From DATJPR01 sp963843525 (lineage in GTDB: Bacteria; Bacteroidota; Ignavibacteria; UBA10030; UBA6906), in NCBI GenBank assembly GCA_963843525.1, contig CAWJKM010000007.1, positions 744,001-808,000 of the forward strand: a DNA stretch of 64,000 nt. The letters are read 5' to 3'. Shown here piece by piece: positions 1 to 8,166 of this stretch (within the stretch, counting starts at the first letter, position 1; every line of letters starts with the position of its first letter). The notes under the pieces were generated by a model. The model was given only the letters and a program-made list of their open reading frames with translations, did not search any database and was not told the origin of the DNA. A program made the translations under genes and the position numbers.

Positions 1-2
1 AT

Positions 3-626
3 GCACTCAAACAAATTGTGAAACAGTTCGCCCTGGACAATCTGCCTACGTCGGGGACAAAAGTCTTTAGCGCAGTAAATGACTTCGTTGCTGCTCCGCC
101 GGCCGTTGATGTGCCGTATCCACTTTCGCCCTGGCAGGCGTTTCTTTCGAAGCAACCTGCGATCATCGGGACGATGCCGTACCAGGTGGACGGCCTGCAA
201 CGTTGGCAGGCCTTCAACAACCCACCCACGGCAGAAACCGCTGACCCGGCGCATCCCGGGCAACAAAAGGTGGCAAGCAGCGATCAGGTGCTGAAGTTGA
301 CCCTCTCACCTGCGAAGTTTCCGCCGTGGACCCGTGGCAAGACGATCAGCGTGACGTCATTGACGGTGTTGACCGTTTCATGGCCAAGCGGAGTGAGCTT
401 CGTCCTGGCGCCGCAGGCGCCGTTGCCGATCGCGCCCATCACGATGAATCCGGTGGGTGGCGTTACCGAACCGAACATTTGCATGGGCACTGTGGCGATG
501 CCGCCGAACACTCCGCTCGGAACATGGCTATTCAAGCTGCAGAAGCAGGGTGCTGCCGATTTTCAGTCGCTCACGAAGGACGATCTCGGAGACATTCTCC
601 TCATCGTGAACTTCCAGGTCAGCTAA
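3..626 (+). CDS. C-terminal part of an unidentified protein (5' end outside window)
   Basis: The reading frame is open right up to the window edge, so this is the 3' part of a longer gene; a GTG at 18 is the first possible internal start but nothing suggests it is used. About 208 residues are visible, rich in Pro, Thr and Val, without cysteines in motif arrangement, signal peptide or membrane segment. The last strand-like segment (DILLIVNFQV just before the stop) recalls the C-terminus of TcA-type insecticidal toxin subunits (typically ending in a DVILHxRYT-like strand), but that is a weak resemblance only. The nucleotidyltransferase gene follows after one base, suggesting co-transcription. 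Coding status is likely; function is unknown. Confidence 0.6.
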   Translation, partial: ALKQIVKQFALDNLPTSGTKVFSAVNDFVAAPPAVDVPYPLSPWQAFLSKQPAIIGTMPYQVDGLQRWQAFNNPPTAETADPAHPGQQKVASSDQVLKLTLSPAKFPPWTRGKTISVTSLTVLTVSWPSGVSFVLAPQAPLPIAPITMNPVGGVTEPNICMGTVAMPPNTPLGTWLFKLQKQGAADFQSLTKDDLGDILLIVNFQVS

Positions 627-627
627 C

Positions 628-981
628 ATGCCAGATCCCGGACTCCCAGTGGCGCTCCAGCGCGTCGTCGACCGGTATATCCGGGCGTTTGCGCCGGAAC
701 GGATCCTGCTTTTCGGTTCTCATGCCAAGGGGACGAGTGAGGTAAAGAGCGACGTCGATCTTCTTATTATCGCCGAACTCCCCGGCGATGTCTCGACGCA
801 TTTGCGGCAAGCGCATCAGCTCGCGGCGGGCAGTTTCCCGCCCGTCGACGTCGTGTTTGCTGCGCCGGAGGAGATCGAGAACGCAACGGTCAATAAAAAC
901 CCATTTCTCATGTCCATCCTCGGGTCGAGCATCACGATTTATCAGAGGGAACAATCATGCAGGCAGATGCTCTCGGAGTGA
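628..981 (+). CDS. Minimal nucleotidyltransferase (MNT-type, polymerase beta superfamily)
   Basis: A 117-residue protein with the hallmark of minimal nucleotidyltransferases: LLFGSHAKG followed about ten residues later by DVDLLII (the GSx10DxD metal- and nucleotide-binding motif, residues ~29-50). The size fits the family, which transfers nucleotides to proteins or RNA and usually works with a HEPN partner as a toxin-antitoxin pair, the MNT being the antitoxin that AMPylates HEPN. No HEPN gene follows; the next frame, with a good ribosome site, runs only 16 codons before an insertion-sequence relic. So either the partner was lost or this is a stand-alone MNT. It begins one base after the preceding stop. 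Confidence 0.8.
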   Translation: MPDPGLPVALQRVVDRYIRAFAPERILLFGSHAKGTSEVKSDVDLLIIAELPGDVSTHLRQAHQLAAGSFPPVDVVFAAPEEIENATVNKNPFLMSILGSSITIYQREQSCRQMLSE

Positions 982-1007
982 TAACCCCTGTCGGTTGCGA
1001 CATATGA
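957..1007 (+). pseudogene. Truncated start of a lost downstream gene
   Basis: An ATG at 957 lies six bases after a strong purine-rich ribosome site (AGAGGGA, 944-950) inside the end of the nucleotidyltransferase gene, but the frame stops after 16 codons (MQADALGV...). Immediately beyond begins sequence related, on the other strand, to an IS3 transposase. The simplest reading is that a partner gene (perhaps a HEPN toxin) was cut off by insertion and deletion. The site alone does not identify the lost gene. Confidence 0.3.
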
Positions 1008-1021
1008 CCTGATGACTTGTC

Positions 1022-1200
1022 CCCCTGTTCCAGTTCTATCAGCCGTTTCGCTTGATCGAATGGAAATCCTCCGTAACCTTTCCGCCACTTGCGATACGTA
1101 GCATCGCGCACACCCAGCTGGCACAAAATCTCCTCCATCACCAACCGTTTCCTTTGAAGTAATGCTGCCTCACAAAGTTCGCCAATGATGTTCTTCACCC
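1022..1200 (-). mobile_element. IS3-family OrfA relic
   Basis: On the minus strand the segment reads KNIIGELCEAALLQRKR ... CQLGVRDATYRKWRKGYGG ... FDQAKRLIELEQ, which follows the usual IS3 OrfA order (EQIIxKLREAE, CRQLGVSExTYYRWRKEYGG, DQAKRLKELEQEN) over nearly sixty residues. The helix-turn-helix and the YGG turn are kept, but the normal N-terminus and the leucine zipper beyond ELEQ are missing, no OrfB follows, and no terminal inverted repeats are visible. It is a dead fragment. Confidence 0.65.
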
Positions 1201-1421
1201 TTGTCCAGAACAACTGCTTGGATCCCTTCCGGGGGAGGGTTCTCCGCTCACCCGCGCCACGAAACGGTCGTATTTCCGACTTTTGGAGAGCCATCGTCGC
1301 TTCCTCGCAAGCACCGCTTGTTCGCGGGCGGTGGTCCCCGGGCGAACCAAACGCGTGAAAACGCGTGTTACTGGTGTGGTAGGGGAGAGCACCTGCACCT
1401 CACGAATCGAGAATTCCCGCC

Positions 1422-3890
1422 TTGAATCGTCTCAACCATATGCTTCCCCGGCTCTCCATCAGGAGCAAGCTTGTCATTGCGTTCGTAGGGCTTTCGGCCT
1501 TGCCAGTTGTCTTTGTGAGCACCTACGGGCTCTACTCGAACGTCAGGACGATGCAGCGCGTGGCTTTGGAAAGCCTCACGCATGATGTCCAAAACATCCG
1601 TGAGCGAACAGGGAACTTCATGGCAGGTGTGGAGAGCGATCTCCGTGTCTTGGGTGGGTCATTTCTTTTTGAGCGCTATGGCAACAGTTCCGGGAGCGTT
1701 TCGAAAGGCCCGCCGAAGGAGCTGCTCAGGCAAATGGAAAGCGAACTCGTTGCGTTTGCGCAAACGAAACAGATCTACTATCAAATCCGGATCGTCAACG
1801 ATGACAGGGATGAAGTCCTCCGGGTCCAGTGCAATGGCATCCCGGATTCCGCACTCCAATGGAGGGCTCTTCCCACCGAAGCCCTCCGTCAGGGTGGCGA
1901 GTCCTTCTATGTCCTCCTGACACAGAATCTCTCGCCCGGTCAAATCGCGTTTTCTCCCGCGGAGCTTGTGTATCAGGGGGAGACGCGCGTTCCCATCATT
2001 AGCTTTGCCATGCCGATCTATGCAGCCGGCAAACGCATCGGCATCCTCATTGCCGACGTCTTTGCGCGCAACCTTATTCAGGAGCTGCAGACAAGCCGGA
2101 TTCTCGGGTTCGATGAGAAGGTGGTGCTCGTTGCGGGCGATGGTCACTACCTCTATGACTCGGAAGAGCGCAGTCAATGGAACAAGTTCATCGCTTCCCG
2201 GGAAGAGGGGAACCTGGGGAAAGACTATAGTCCGGCAATTGCCGGGATGATCACCTCGGATGAGGAGGGTACTGTCACTGAAGGAACAGACGACATCATC
2301 GTCCACACCCCTCTTTTTCCCCCGACAGGAGTGGACCATGCCGGGCAGGTTCCCAGCGGTTTCACCGAATCTTTGTTCGTCTTCGAGAGTGTCCCGACCT
2401 CAACAATCACCCGGGACGCCCGCTCGTTTGCGCTGACGTTTCTCGCATTTCTTCTCCTCTTCCTTGGCGCTGCAATCGTGCTCGGGCTTCTGGCGACACA
2501 GCAATTCACCCGCCCGATTTCCGAGTTGAGCCGGGGAGCGGCGATTCTCTCCGGTGGCAACTACGGCGAACGGCTCAGAATCCAGACGGGGGATGAAATC
2601 GAGGAGCTTGCGAATCAGTTTAATGCCATGGCGGCATCGCTCGATACGCACGAAAAGGAGATCCAGGAGCACCGCAATCACTTGCAGCAGATGGTGGAGC
2701 ATCGCACGCGAGAACTGCTCGACCAGAAAGAGAAGCTGCAGGCGATCCTTGATAACGTAGCAAGCGCCTTTGTGTTGCTCGACAAAGATTTTCGAATTCA
2801 AACGGCGAGCGCAGCGTTCGGCTCGATCACCGGGCTGCTGCAGAAGGATGTCCTCGGTAAAGATACCCGTGAGGTCCTGCGGGAGAGCGGGATTTGTCGG
2901 AGCATGTCGCCCCCCGATACTGGCATCCCCGATAAGATCGAAGGCCATGTTGATCACGTGACCGATCGAACACGTGGGGAGCGTTACCTTGAGCACATCA
3001 CGGTACCCATCAGGAAGAACGGGGAAGTAACCTCTCTTCTGCAGGTCATCACAGACATCACCAAGCGGACGCGGCTCGAACAGAACCTCGTGCAGTCGGA
3101 GAAACTGATGGCAACGGGGGAAATGTCCGCCATCATTGCCCATGGCTTCCGCAACTCGCTTACGTCGATCAAGATGATCCTGCAACTCCACAGTGAATCC
3201 AAGCAGCTCAGCCGTGCCAGCCGGAGATCGCTCGGGGTCGCGCTGGACTCCATCTACCGGATGGAGGTCATAGTGAAAGAACTCCTGTCTTTCGCTCGTC
3301 CCAACCCGATGGAGTTTCACTCCGAGTCGGTGAATGACGTCGTGAATGATGCGCTGTCGCTGATTCAACCTTCGATTGTGAAACAGAAGATCGAGCTCAC
3401 GAAGGATCTCGACCCCGACCTCCCGTCCATGATGCTCGGGACGCCCCATTTCAAGGAGGCTGTCGTCAATGTACTGCTGAACGGATTGCAGGCGCTGGAG
3501 AACTACGAACCCCCGGGAGGAACCAGAACTCTCGGGATTGCCACAAAGCGCGTTGTCCTGTCGAAGACCCTCCGCGATCTGCGGCCGCGGCAGGCGCGCG
3601 AGAATGATGGAAATGGTCGCACGTCGCCGGAAGCGGAGATCACCCTGCGCAAAGGAACGGCGTGTGCGGTTGTGAGCATCGGCGACAATGGCCCGGGCAT
3701 CGATAGGTCGAACCTTGCACGCATCTTCGACCCGTTTTTCACGACGAAGACCAATGGGACCGGGCTCGGTTTGCCGATGGTGAAACGGACCGTGAATGCC
3801 CATGGCGGAATTGTTGTTGTGAAGAGTACAGGCGCGAAGGGAACCGCCTTTGACATCGTTCTTCCATTGAACAGAGGTGAGCATGAATAA
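1422..3890 (+). CDS. Membrane sensor histidine kinase (dCache-like sensor, HAMP, PAS)
   Basis: About 820 residues. A first membrane helix (~16-38) and a second (~334-358) enclose a ~295-residue periplasmic sensor region, followed by HAMP (~360-412), a coiled coil, a PAS domain (~442-560), a HisKA H-box AHGFRNSL with His ~574, and a HATPase domain with N-box NVLLNGLQAL (~683), G1 GDNGPGI and G2 GTGLGL. It autophosphorylates in response to an extracytoplasmic signal. The start is uncertain: TTG at 1422 gives the longest form, ATG at 1440 (MLPRLSIRSK) is equally plausible; neither has a clear ribosome site. The next gene overlaps its stop codon, so kinase and NtrC-like regulator are almost certainly partners. 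Confidence 0.93.
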   Translation: MNRLNHMLPRLSIRSKLVIAFVGLSALPVVFVSTYGLYSNVRTMQRVALESLTHDVQNIRERTGNFMAGVESDLRVLGGSFLFERYGNSSGSVSKGPPKELLRQMESELVAFAQTKQIYYQIRIVNDDRDEVLRVQCNGIPDSALQWRALPTEALRQGGESFYVLLTQNLSPGQIAFSPAELVYQGETRVPIISFAMPIYAAGKRIGILIADVFARNLIQELQTSRILGFDEKVVLVAGDGHYLYDSEERSQWNKFIASREEGNLGKDYSPAIAGMITSDEEGTVTEGTDDIIVHTPLFPPTGVDHAGQVPSGFTESLFVFESVPTSTITRDARSFALTFLAFLLLFLGAAIVLGLLATQQFTRPISELSRGAAILSGGNYGERLRIQTGDEIEELANQFNAMAASLDTHEKEIQEHRNHLQQMVEHRTRELLDQKEKLQAILDNVASAFVLLDKDFRIQTASAAFGSITGLLQKDVLGKDTREVLRESGICRSMSPPDTGIPDKIEGHVDHVTDRTRGERYLEHITVPIRKNGEVTSLLQVITDITKRTRLEQNLVQSEKLMATGEMSAIIAHGFRNSLTSIKMILQLHSESKQLSRASRRSLGVALDSIYRMEVIVKELLSFARPNPMEFHSESVNDVVNDALSLIQPSIVKQKIELTKDLDPDLPSMMLGTPHFKEAVVNVLLNGLQALENYEPPGGTRTLGIATKRVVLSKTLRDLRPRQARENDGNGRTSPEAEITLRKGTACAVVSIGDNGPGIDRSNLARIFDPFFTTKTNGTGLGLPMVKRTVNAHGGIVVVKSTGAKGTAFDIVLPLNRGEHE

Positions 3891-5331
3891 GGCGCCGAGT
3901 CTTGCCCGCACCCGGAAAAAGAATGTGAAGCCAGATCGGGCAACGATCCTCATCGTTGATGACGACGAAAAGATCCTTTTTGCCTTCCAGCAGGTCTTCA
4001 AGGCGGAAGGATATCGGAGTATTCTGGCAAGGAATGGGGAAGAGGCGGTTCAGGAATGCGTGTCGGCACATCCTGACGCAGTCTTCATGGACATCACCAT
4101 GCCGAAACTCGACGGGCTCGGCGCACTGCAGCGGATCAAGGAACAAACGCCGCAGATTCCTGTTGTCCTGATCACGGGATTCGGAACGATGCAAACGGCG
4201 ATCAAAGCGATGCAGCACGGGGCCTTTGAATACCTCACCAAGCCGTTGGATCTCGAGAGAATTCGTGCCGTGACGAAACGCGCACTGACGAGCGGAAGGG
4301 GGGATGCGAGCACAGCCAGTGACCAGTTGAGTTTTCAGACCAACATCATGAGTCGCTACGAGATCGTCGGCAACAGTCCGCAGATGCAGGAGATCTACAA
4401 GCTGATTGGATCGATTTCGACAACACCCAGCCATACGTCGGTCCTTGTCCTTGGCGAAAGTGGGACCGGCAAGGAACTGGTCGCCCGGGCCGTGCACGCC
4501 AACAGCGAGAATGCGGGGGAGCCGTTTGTCCCCATCAATTGCACTGCACTCCCGGAGCCCCTCCTGGAATCGGAGTTGTTCGGCCACGAGAAGGGTGCCT
4601 TCACAAGTGCTGGCGAACGGAAGGTAGGGAAGTTCGAGATCGCCGGACGAGGGACGATCTTTCTGGATGAAATAGGAACCCTCTCTCCCCTGCTTCAGCA
4701 GAAACTTCTTCGGGTCCTTCAGGAGCGGGAATTCGAGCGTGTCGGGGGGAACGTTCCCCTGCCCGTGCACGCGCGCTTCATTGCCGCGACGAATCAGGAC
4801 CTCGTGAGCGGGGTGAAGAACAAATCGTTCCGGGAAGACCTGTTCTTCCGCCTCAACGTTGCCGTCGTGCACCTTCCTCCACTCCGCGAGCGTACGGAGG
4901 ATATTCTTCTCCTTGCCACATATTTTCTCAAGAAGTACAATGAGCAACTGAAGAAGAACATCACAGGATATTCGCGCGAAGCGATGAAGATCCTTCAGAA
5001 GTACCACTATCCCGGCAACGTCCGTGAGCTCGAGAATCTGATCGAACGATCGGTAATGTTGACAAAGGGCGAACTCGTCCTCCCGTACTCACTCTGCGAA
5101 ATCGATCCGTCCAGTCTTCCTCCATCGCCCCAGCTTCCTATTGTCAGCCCATCGTTCAGCACATCGCGTGAACACGTTCTGGACCTCTTCGAGAAGCAAT
5201 TCGTCGTTGAACAACTGAACGCACATCGCGGCAACGTCTCCGCTGCCGCGAAGGCTTCGAAAATGACGCGACAAAACTTCCAGCGTCTGATGAAGAAGCA
5301 CAGGATTACCGCTCCTTCCTTCCGCACATGA
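3883..5331 (+). CDS. NtrC-type sigma-54-dependent response regulator
   Basis: Receiver domain with phospho-acceptor Asp ~70 in FMDITMPKLDG, a central AAA+ domain with Walker A GESGTGKE (~191) and the sigma-54 contact loop in the variant form GAFTSA (~238; consensus GAFTGA), and a C-terminal Fis-type helix-turn-helix (NVSAAAKASKMTRQNFQRL). Once phosphorylated by the kinase it should form a ring that opens sigma-54 promoters. The start ATG at 3883 is preferred over GTG 3877 because AGAGGTG lies just upstream; it overlaps the kinase stop. The cytochrome cluster directly downstream is its most obvious target. The Gly-to-Ser change in the loop occurs in some active family members. Confidence 0.95.
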   Translation: MNKAPSLARTRKKNVKPDRATILIVDDDEKILFAFQQVFKAEGYRSILARNGEEAVQECVSAHPDAVFMDITMPKLDGLGALQRIKEQTPQIPVVLITGFGTMQTAIKAMQHGAFEYLTKPLDLERIRAVTKRALTSGRGDASTASDQLSFQTNIMSRYEIVGNSPQMQEIYKLIGSISTTPSHTSVLVLGESGTGKELVARAVHANSENAGEPFVPINCTALPEPLLESELFGHEKGAFTSAGERKVGKFEIAGRGTIFLDEIGTLSPLLQQKLLRVLQEREFERVGGNVPLPVHARFIAATNQDLVSGVKNKSFREDLFFRLNVAVVHLPPLRERTEDILLLATYFLKKYNEQLKKNITGYSREAMKILQKYHYPGNVRELENLIERSVMLTKGELVLPYSLCEIDPSSLPPSPQLPIVSPSFSTSREHVLDLFEKQFVVEQLNAHRGNVSAAAKASKMTRQNFQRLMKKHRITAPSFRT

Positions 5332-5393
5332 ATGACGAGTTAGCCCTCTCACTTCCGGGGCAGTGCCCGACTGCCAATTCCTGATTGACACGC

Positions 5394-5412
5394 TGCCAAG
5401 TTCCGCTTGGCA
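5394..5412. promoter_or_regulatory. Inverted repeat TGCCAAG-N5-CTTGGCA
   Basis: A perfect seven-base dyad with a five-base centre lies between the NtrC-like gene and the response regulator. It could be the binding site of the upstream Fis-type regulator, or a weak transcript hairpin; no T-run follows, which argues against a terminator. Confidence 0.4.
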
Positions 5413-5441
5413 CTCCTCACCATCAATGACGCTCTTGCTCT

Positions 5442-5939
5442 ATGGATGTGGCTCTTCCAGCCCGTTTTGCGGGGTCACCATCTCCTCCGCGCTGGCACGA
5501 AGGTTGGGATGTACCATGCGTGGAGAGAAGGAGCAATCTCGTAACACATCAGCCGAATGTCCTCATCGTTGACGACGACGTCAATATCGTTTCCGCGTTC
5601 GAAGGATTCCTCAAGAAAGAACATTGCTCCATGGTTGCCTCCGCCGTGGCCGAAGATGCCCTCCGCACGATGGAGAAACGCCGGGTGGATCTTGTGATTT
5701 CCGATATCCGTCTCAGTACCCAATCGGGAGTCACCCTGCTCCTTCGCATCAAGGAGCTCTATCCATGGGTCCCGGTCATCGTGATCACCGGCCATCCCTC
5801 CCTCATCAAGGAGGAGGACGTCCGGCTCTACGGAGCCGACTACTACTTTCTGAAGCCTCTCGAGCTCGATGCACTGCGTGACGCAGTCAGGAAATGCCTT
5901 TTCCTAACCCATCAACACGATCGACAGGATGTGCTATGA
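5442..5939 (+). CDS. Single-domain response regulator
   Basis: A CheY-like receiver: acidic pocket LIVDDDVN, phospho-acceptor Asp ~88 in LVISDIRLST, switch Thr in VIVITGHPS and the Lys of FLKPLE. There is no output domain, so it acts as a phosphate sink or signals by protein contact. The receiver fold starts about 38 residues after the ATG at 5442; a GTG at 5520 would remove most of that non-conserved leader and may be the true start. The following haem-porin gene overlaps its stop codon, which ties this regulator to the respiratory cluster. Confidence 0.9.
   Translation: MDVALPARFAGSPSPPRWHEGWDVPCVERRSNLVTHQPNVLIVDDDVNIVSAFEGFLKKEHCSMVASAVAEDALRTMEKRRVDLVISDIRLSTQSGVTLLLRIKELYPWVPVIVITGHPSLIKEEDVRLYGADYYFLKPLELDALRDAVRKCLFLTHQHDRQDVL
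5493..5508 (+). promoter_or_regulatory. Possible sigma-54 promoter (-24/-12)
   Basis: TGGCAC, five bases, then TTGGG matches the -24/-12 consensus TGGCACN5TTGCW in all but the last positions. It lies about 90 bases after the NtrC-like dyad at 5394 and just before the GTG start at 5520, the right order for an activator site and its promoter. If real it would make the ATG at 5442 wrong. Only one such site was found, so this is tentative. Confidence 0.3.
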
Positions 5940-7237
5940 AACGATTCGGCATCAGTCTCTTTTTTGTGGTCATTCTCTTTCTGAGTCTCAAAGACACGTC
6001 GCTGAGCATCCCCGCGTTCGCCAGAAAATACAAAACCAGTTGCGCAACCTGCCATAACGGGTTTCCGAAGCTGAACGCCTTCGGCGAGGCGTTCCGAAGG
6101 AACGGCTACCAGTTTCCCGATCACGGCGACGCGGAAGCCATCAAGGAGGAACCGGTCAGCCTGGGTTCCGACGGGAACAAGAAGGCGTTCCCCGATGCCA
6201 TTTGGCCCGGGACGCTCCCGGGTTCGTCGCCGATTTCTCTCTTCTTCAACGGTGAGATGGACTACAATCCCAAGGTCGAGCCGCGGTTCACCTTTGATGG
6301 TCTCGGAAGCAGCATCGAAGCAGTCGCCGCTGGCACGCTCGGAGAAGATCTCTCTTTCTGGGGACATCTTATCGTCAACAGCGATGGCACGGTGGAGCTG
6401 AACAGAATGTTCCTGATCTTCAGCAACATTGTCGGTGATTCGTATGCCTTGAATGCACGGATCGGAGTGATTGAGCCCGGGCTCTTTTCGTTCTCCACAC
6501 ATCGGGCCTGGCTGGAGGGTTACTGGATGACCACGAGGGCATTCAGTGGTGACATGGGCTGGACAATCGAAGAGACGCAAAAGGGTGTCGAGCTCAACGG
6601 CATGGCGGCCGGACGATTCGGCTGGAACGCAGGGATTGTTGAAGGCTTCGGCGCACCCCACTCCGACAAAGACTACTACGGCCATGTGACGTACAAGTTC
6701 GGTGGGCTTCCGCTCGACGGAGTGTTGGAAGGAGGAACTGCGCCGAACAACGCGAAGCCCTACTTCGACAACTCCGTCACAATCGGTGCGTTCGCCTATC
6801 TGGGGAAGGCAACGCTCGGGCCCGATAGCGCTCAGCAGGACAATGCCTTCAGCATGGTCGGCGCCGACGTTAATGCCTACTATGAGCAGTTCAATCTCTT
6901 TGGTGGGGTCGGCCTACGCCATGACGATCGTCCCTTCCTTGGAGATCCGCTGTCGCAGTCGGCCAATTCCACGGTATGGTTTACGGAGCTGGATCTGACG
7001 GTCTTTCCCTGGCTTATGCCGGGACTACGCTTCGAATCGTGGAACAGCCACACGCTTGATCTTGTGAGCGGTGGGTCGGCAGCCTATACCGATATGCAGT
7101 TCGTTCCTGGCGTCGTGTTCCTGGTGCGTCCGAACGTCAAATTCACCCTCCGGACAATGGTGACGAAATTTGATTCCCAGATGGATACGAAATGGCAATT
7201 GGGACAAGTAGCGCTGGCACTGACGGTTGGAATTTAG
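5936..7237 (+). CDS. Outer-membrane beta-barrel protein with an N-terminal c-type haem motif
   Basis: The start ATG at 5936 overlaps the regulator stop; it gives a signal peptide (MKRFGISLFFVVILFL) followed at residues ~36-40 by a single CATCH haem site in the context YKTSCATCHNGFPKLN. The remaining ~390 residues are strand-rich with alternating aromatic residues and end in a strand-like TVGI, as in porin-type barrels. Such proteins occur beside electron-transfer genes and are thought to carry electrons or substrates at the outer membrane. No distal Met ligand is evident. Function within the cluster is inferred from position only. Confidence 0.8.
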   Translation: MKRFGISLFFVVILFLSLKDTSLSIPAFARKYKTSCATCHNGFPKLNAFGEAFRRNGYQFPDHGDAEAIKEEPVSLGSDGNKKAFPDAIWPGTLPGSSPISLFFNGEMDYNPKVEPRFTFDGLGSSIEAVAAGTLGEDLSFWGHLIVNSDGTVELNRMFLIFSNIVGDSYALNARIGVIEPGLFSFSTHRAWLEGYWMTTRAFSGDMGWTIEETQKGVELNGMAAGRFGWNAGIVEGFGAPHSDKDYYGHVTYKFGGLPLDGVLEGGTAPNNAKPYFDNSVTIGAFAYLGKATLGPDSAQQDNAFSMVGADVNAYYEQFNLFGGVGLRHDDRPFLGDPLSQSANSTVWFTELDLTVFPWLMPGLRFESWNSHTLDLVSGGSAAYTDMQFVPGVVFLVRPNVKFTLRTMVTKFDSQMDTKWQLGQVALALTVGI

Positions 7238-7284
7238 TCCGTCGTTTTCTCTCACACATTCCTGGATGAAGGAAGAATGATCCC

Positions 7285-7890
7285 ATGAAGAAGATCCTTG
7301 TGAAGCAGATGCTCTTCGCTGCGATTGTCCTGCTGATCGGCACCCATCAAGCGTCCGCAGGTGACATTTCCGGTACGGTCAAGGCGAAGGGAGTGAAGAA
7401 CAGCGGCGATGCGGTCATCTATATCGATAAGATCCCCTCGAAGACCTTTCCTGCTCCCGCGGCACATGCCGTGATGAATCAGAAGAACCTGATGTTCGTT
7501 CCTCATGTCCTTCCGATTGTGGTGGGAACCACGGTGGACTTCCTGAACAGTGACAATGTGCTGCACAACGTGTTTTCCCCCGACGCCTGCGCGGAAAAGT
7601 TCAATCTGGGATCGTGGCCGAAGGGACATACGAAGTCCTACACATTCAAGTCGCCGGGTTGTGTGTCGACCTTGCTGTGCAACGTCCATCCGGAAATGGA
7701 AGGGTACGTCGTGGTTGTCGAGACACCATACTTCGCTGTGAGCGCGACCGACGGCAGCTATGCAATCAAGAATGTCCCTCCGGGAAAGTACACGCTGAAA
7801 ATCTGGCATGAGAAGCTGAAAGGAGCGGATGTCAGCGTCGAGGTTCCTGAAAAGGGCACCGCTACCGTGGACTTCGATCTTCACCGGTAG
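7285..7890 (+). CDS. Secreted cupredoxin-like protein with C-terminal regulatory-type beta domain
   Basis: A 201-residue exported protein (signal peptide ending near HQASAG). The middle follows the blue-copper pattern: His ~94 in VLHNVF, then Cys ~132, His ~135 and Met ~138 in LLCNVHPEM, the four type 1 copper ligands. The C-terminal ~60 residues (TDGSYAIKNVPPGKYTLKIWHE) form a carboxypeptidase-regulatory-like Ig fold. Related proteins are often labelled methylamine utilisation or plastocyanin-like. Placed between a haem-porin and the Rieske/cytochrome b genes, it is a candidate soluble electron carrier in the periplasm. Confidence 0.85.
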   Translation: MKKILVKQMLFAAIVLLIGTHQASAGDISGTVKAKGVKNSGDAVIYIDKIPSKTFPAPAAHAVMNQKNLMFVPHVLPIVVGTTVDFLNSDNVLHNVFSPDACAEKFNLGSWPKGHTKSYTFKSPGCVSTLLCNVHPEMEGYVVVVETPYFAVSATDGSYAIKNVPPGKYTLKIWHEKLKGADVSVEVPEKGTATVDFDLHR

Positions 7891-7928
7891 AGGTTAGTCT
7901 CAACTTCACAGACAGGCAGGAGGACACT

Positions 7929-8162
7929 ATGAACAGTACAGCGAAAACCGCGTTGCGCGGACTTTGCTCGTGCGCTCTTGTACTTGGCTTGCTGGCACTC
8001 CTGATCGAAACGCGATCGACGGGTGAAGCATTGGAGACGCTCAAATTGAACCTCTTGACGGGGGCCTTCTCGACCATTGCCGCCGGAGTGGCGGGCCTCG
8101 CAGTTCTCGGCTTCGCCGCGCTGTATGTGTGGGATCACAAGGGAAAGATAAAGCATCCGTAG
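7929..8162 (+). CDS. Small two-helix membrane protein of the respiratory cluster
   Basis: A 77-residue protein preceded by an excellent ribosome site (GGCAGGAGGACACT). Two hydrophobic segments (about 12-26 and 45-67) are joined by a short polar stretch, with a basic C-terminal tail (WDHKGKIKHP). No family is recognised. Its place four bases before the oxidoreductase gene suggests an accessory subunit or a membrane anchor for that otherwise soluble flavoprotein. Confidence 0.75.
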   Translation: MNSTAKTALRGLCSCALVLGLLALLIETRSTGEALETLKLNLLTGAFSTIAAGVAGLAVLGFAALYVWDHKGKIKHP

Positions 8163-8166
8163 CACC

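Noticed and set aside
3..626. Assignment as Tc toxin subunit
   Set aside because: Only the last strand resembles TcA; too little sequence is visible to name the protein.
7210..7232. Second sigma-54-like site (TGGCACTGACGGTTGG)
   Set aside because: Spacing to the -12 box is one base too long and it lies within the end of the haem-porin gene.
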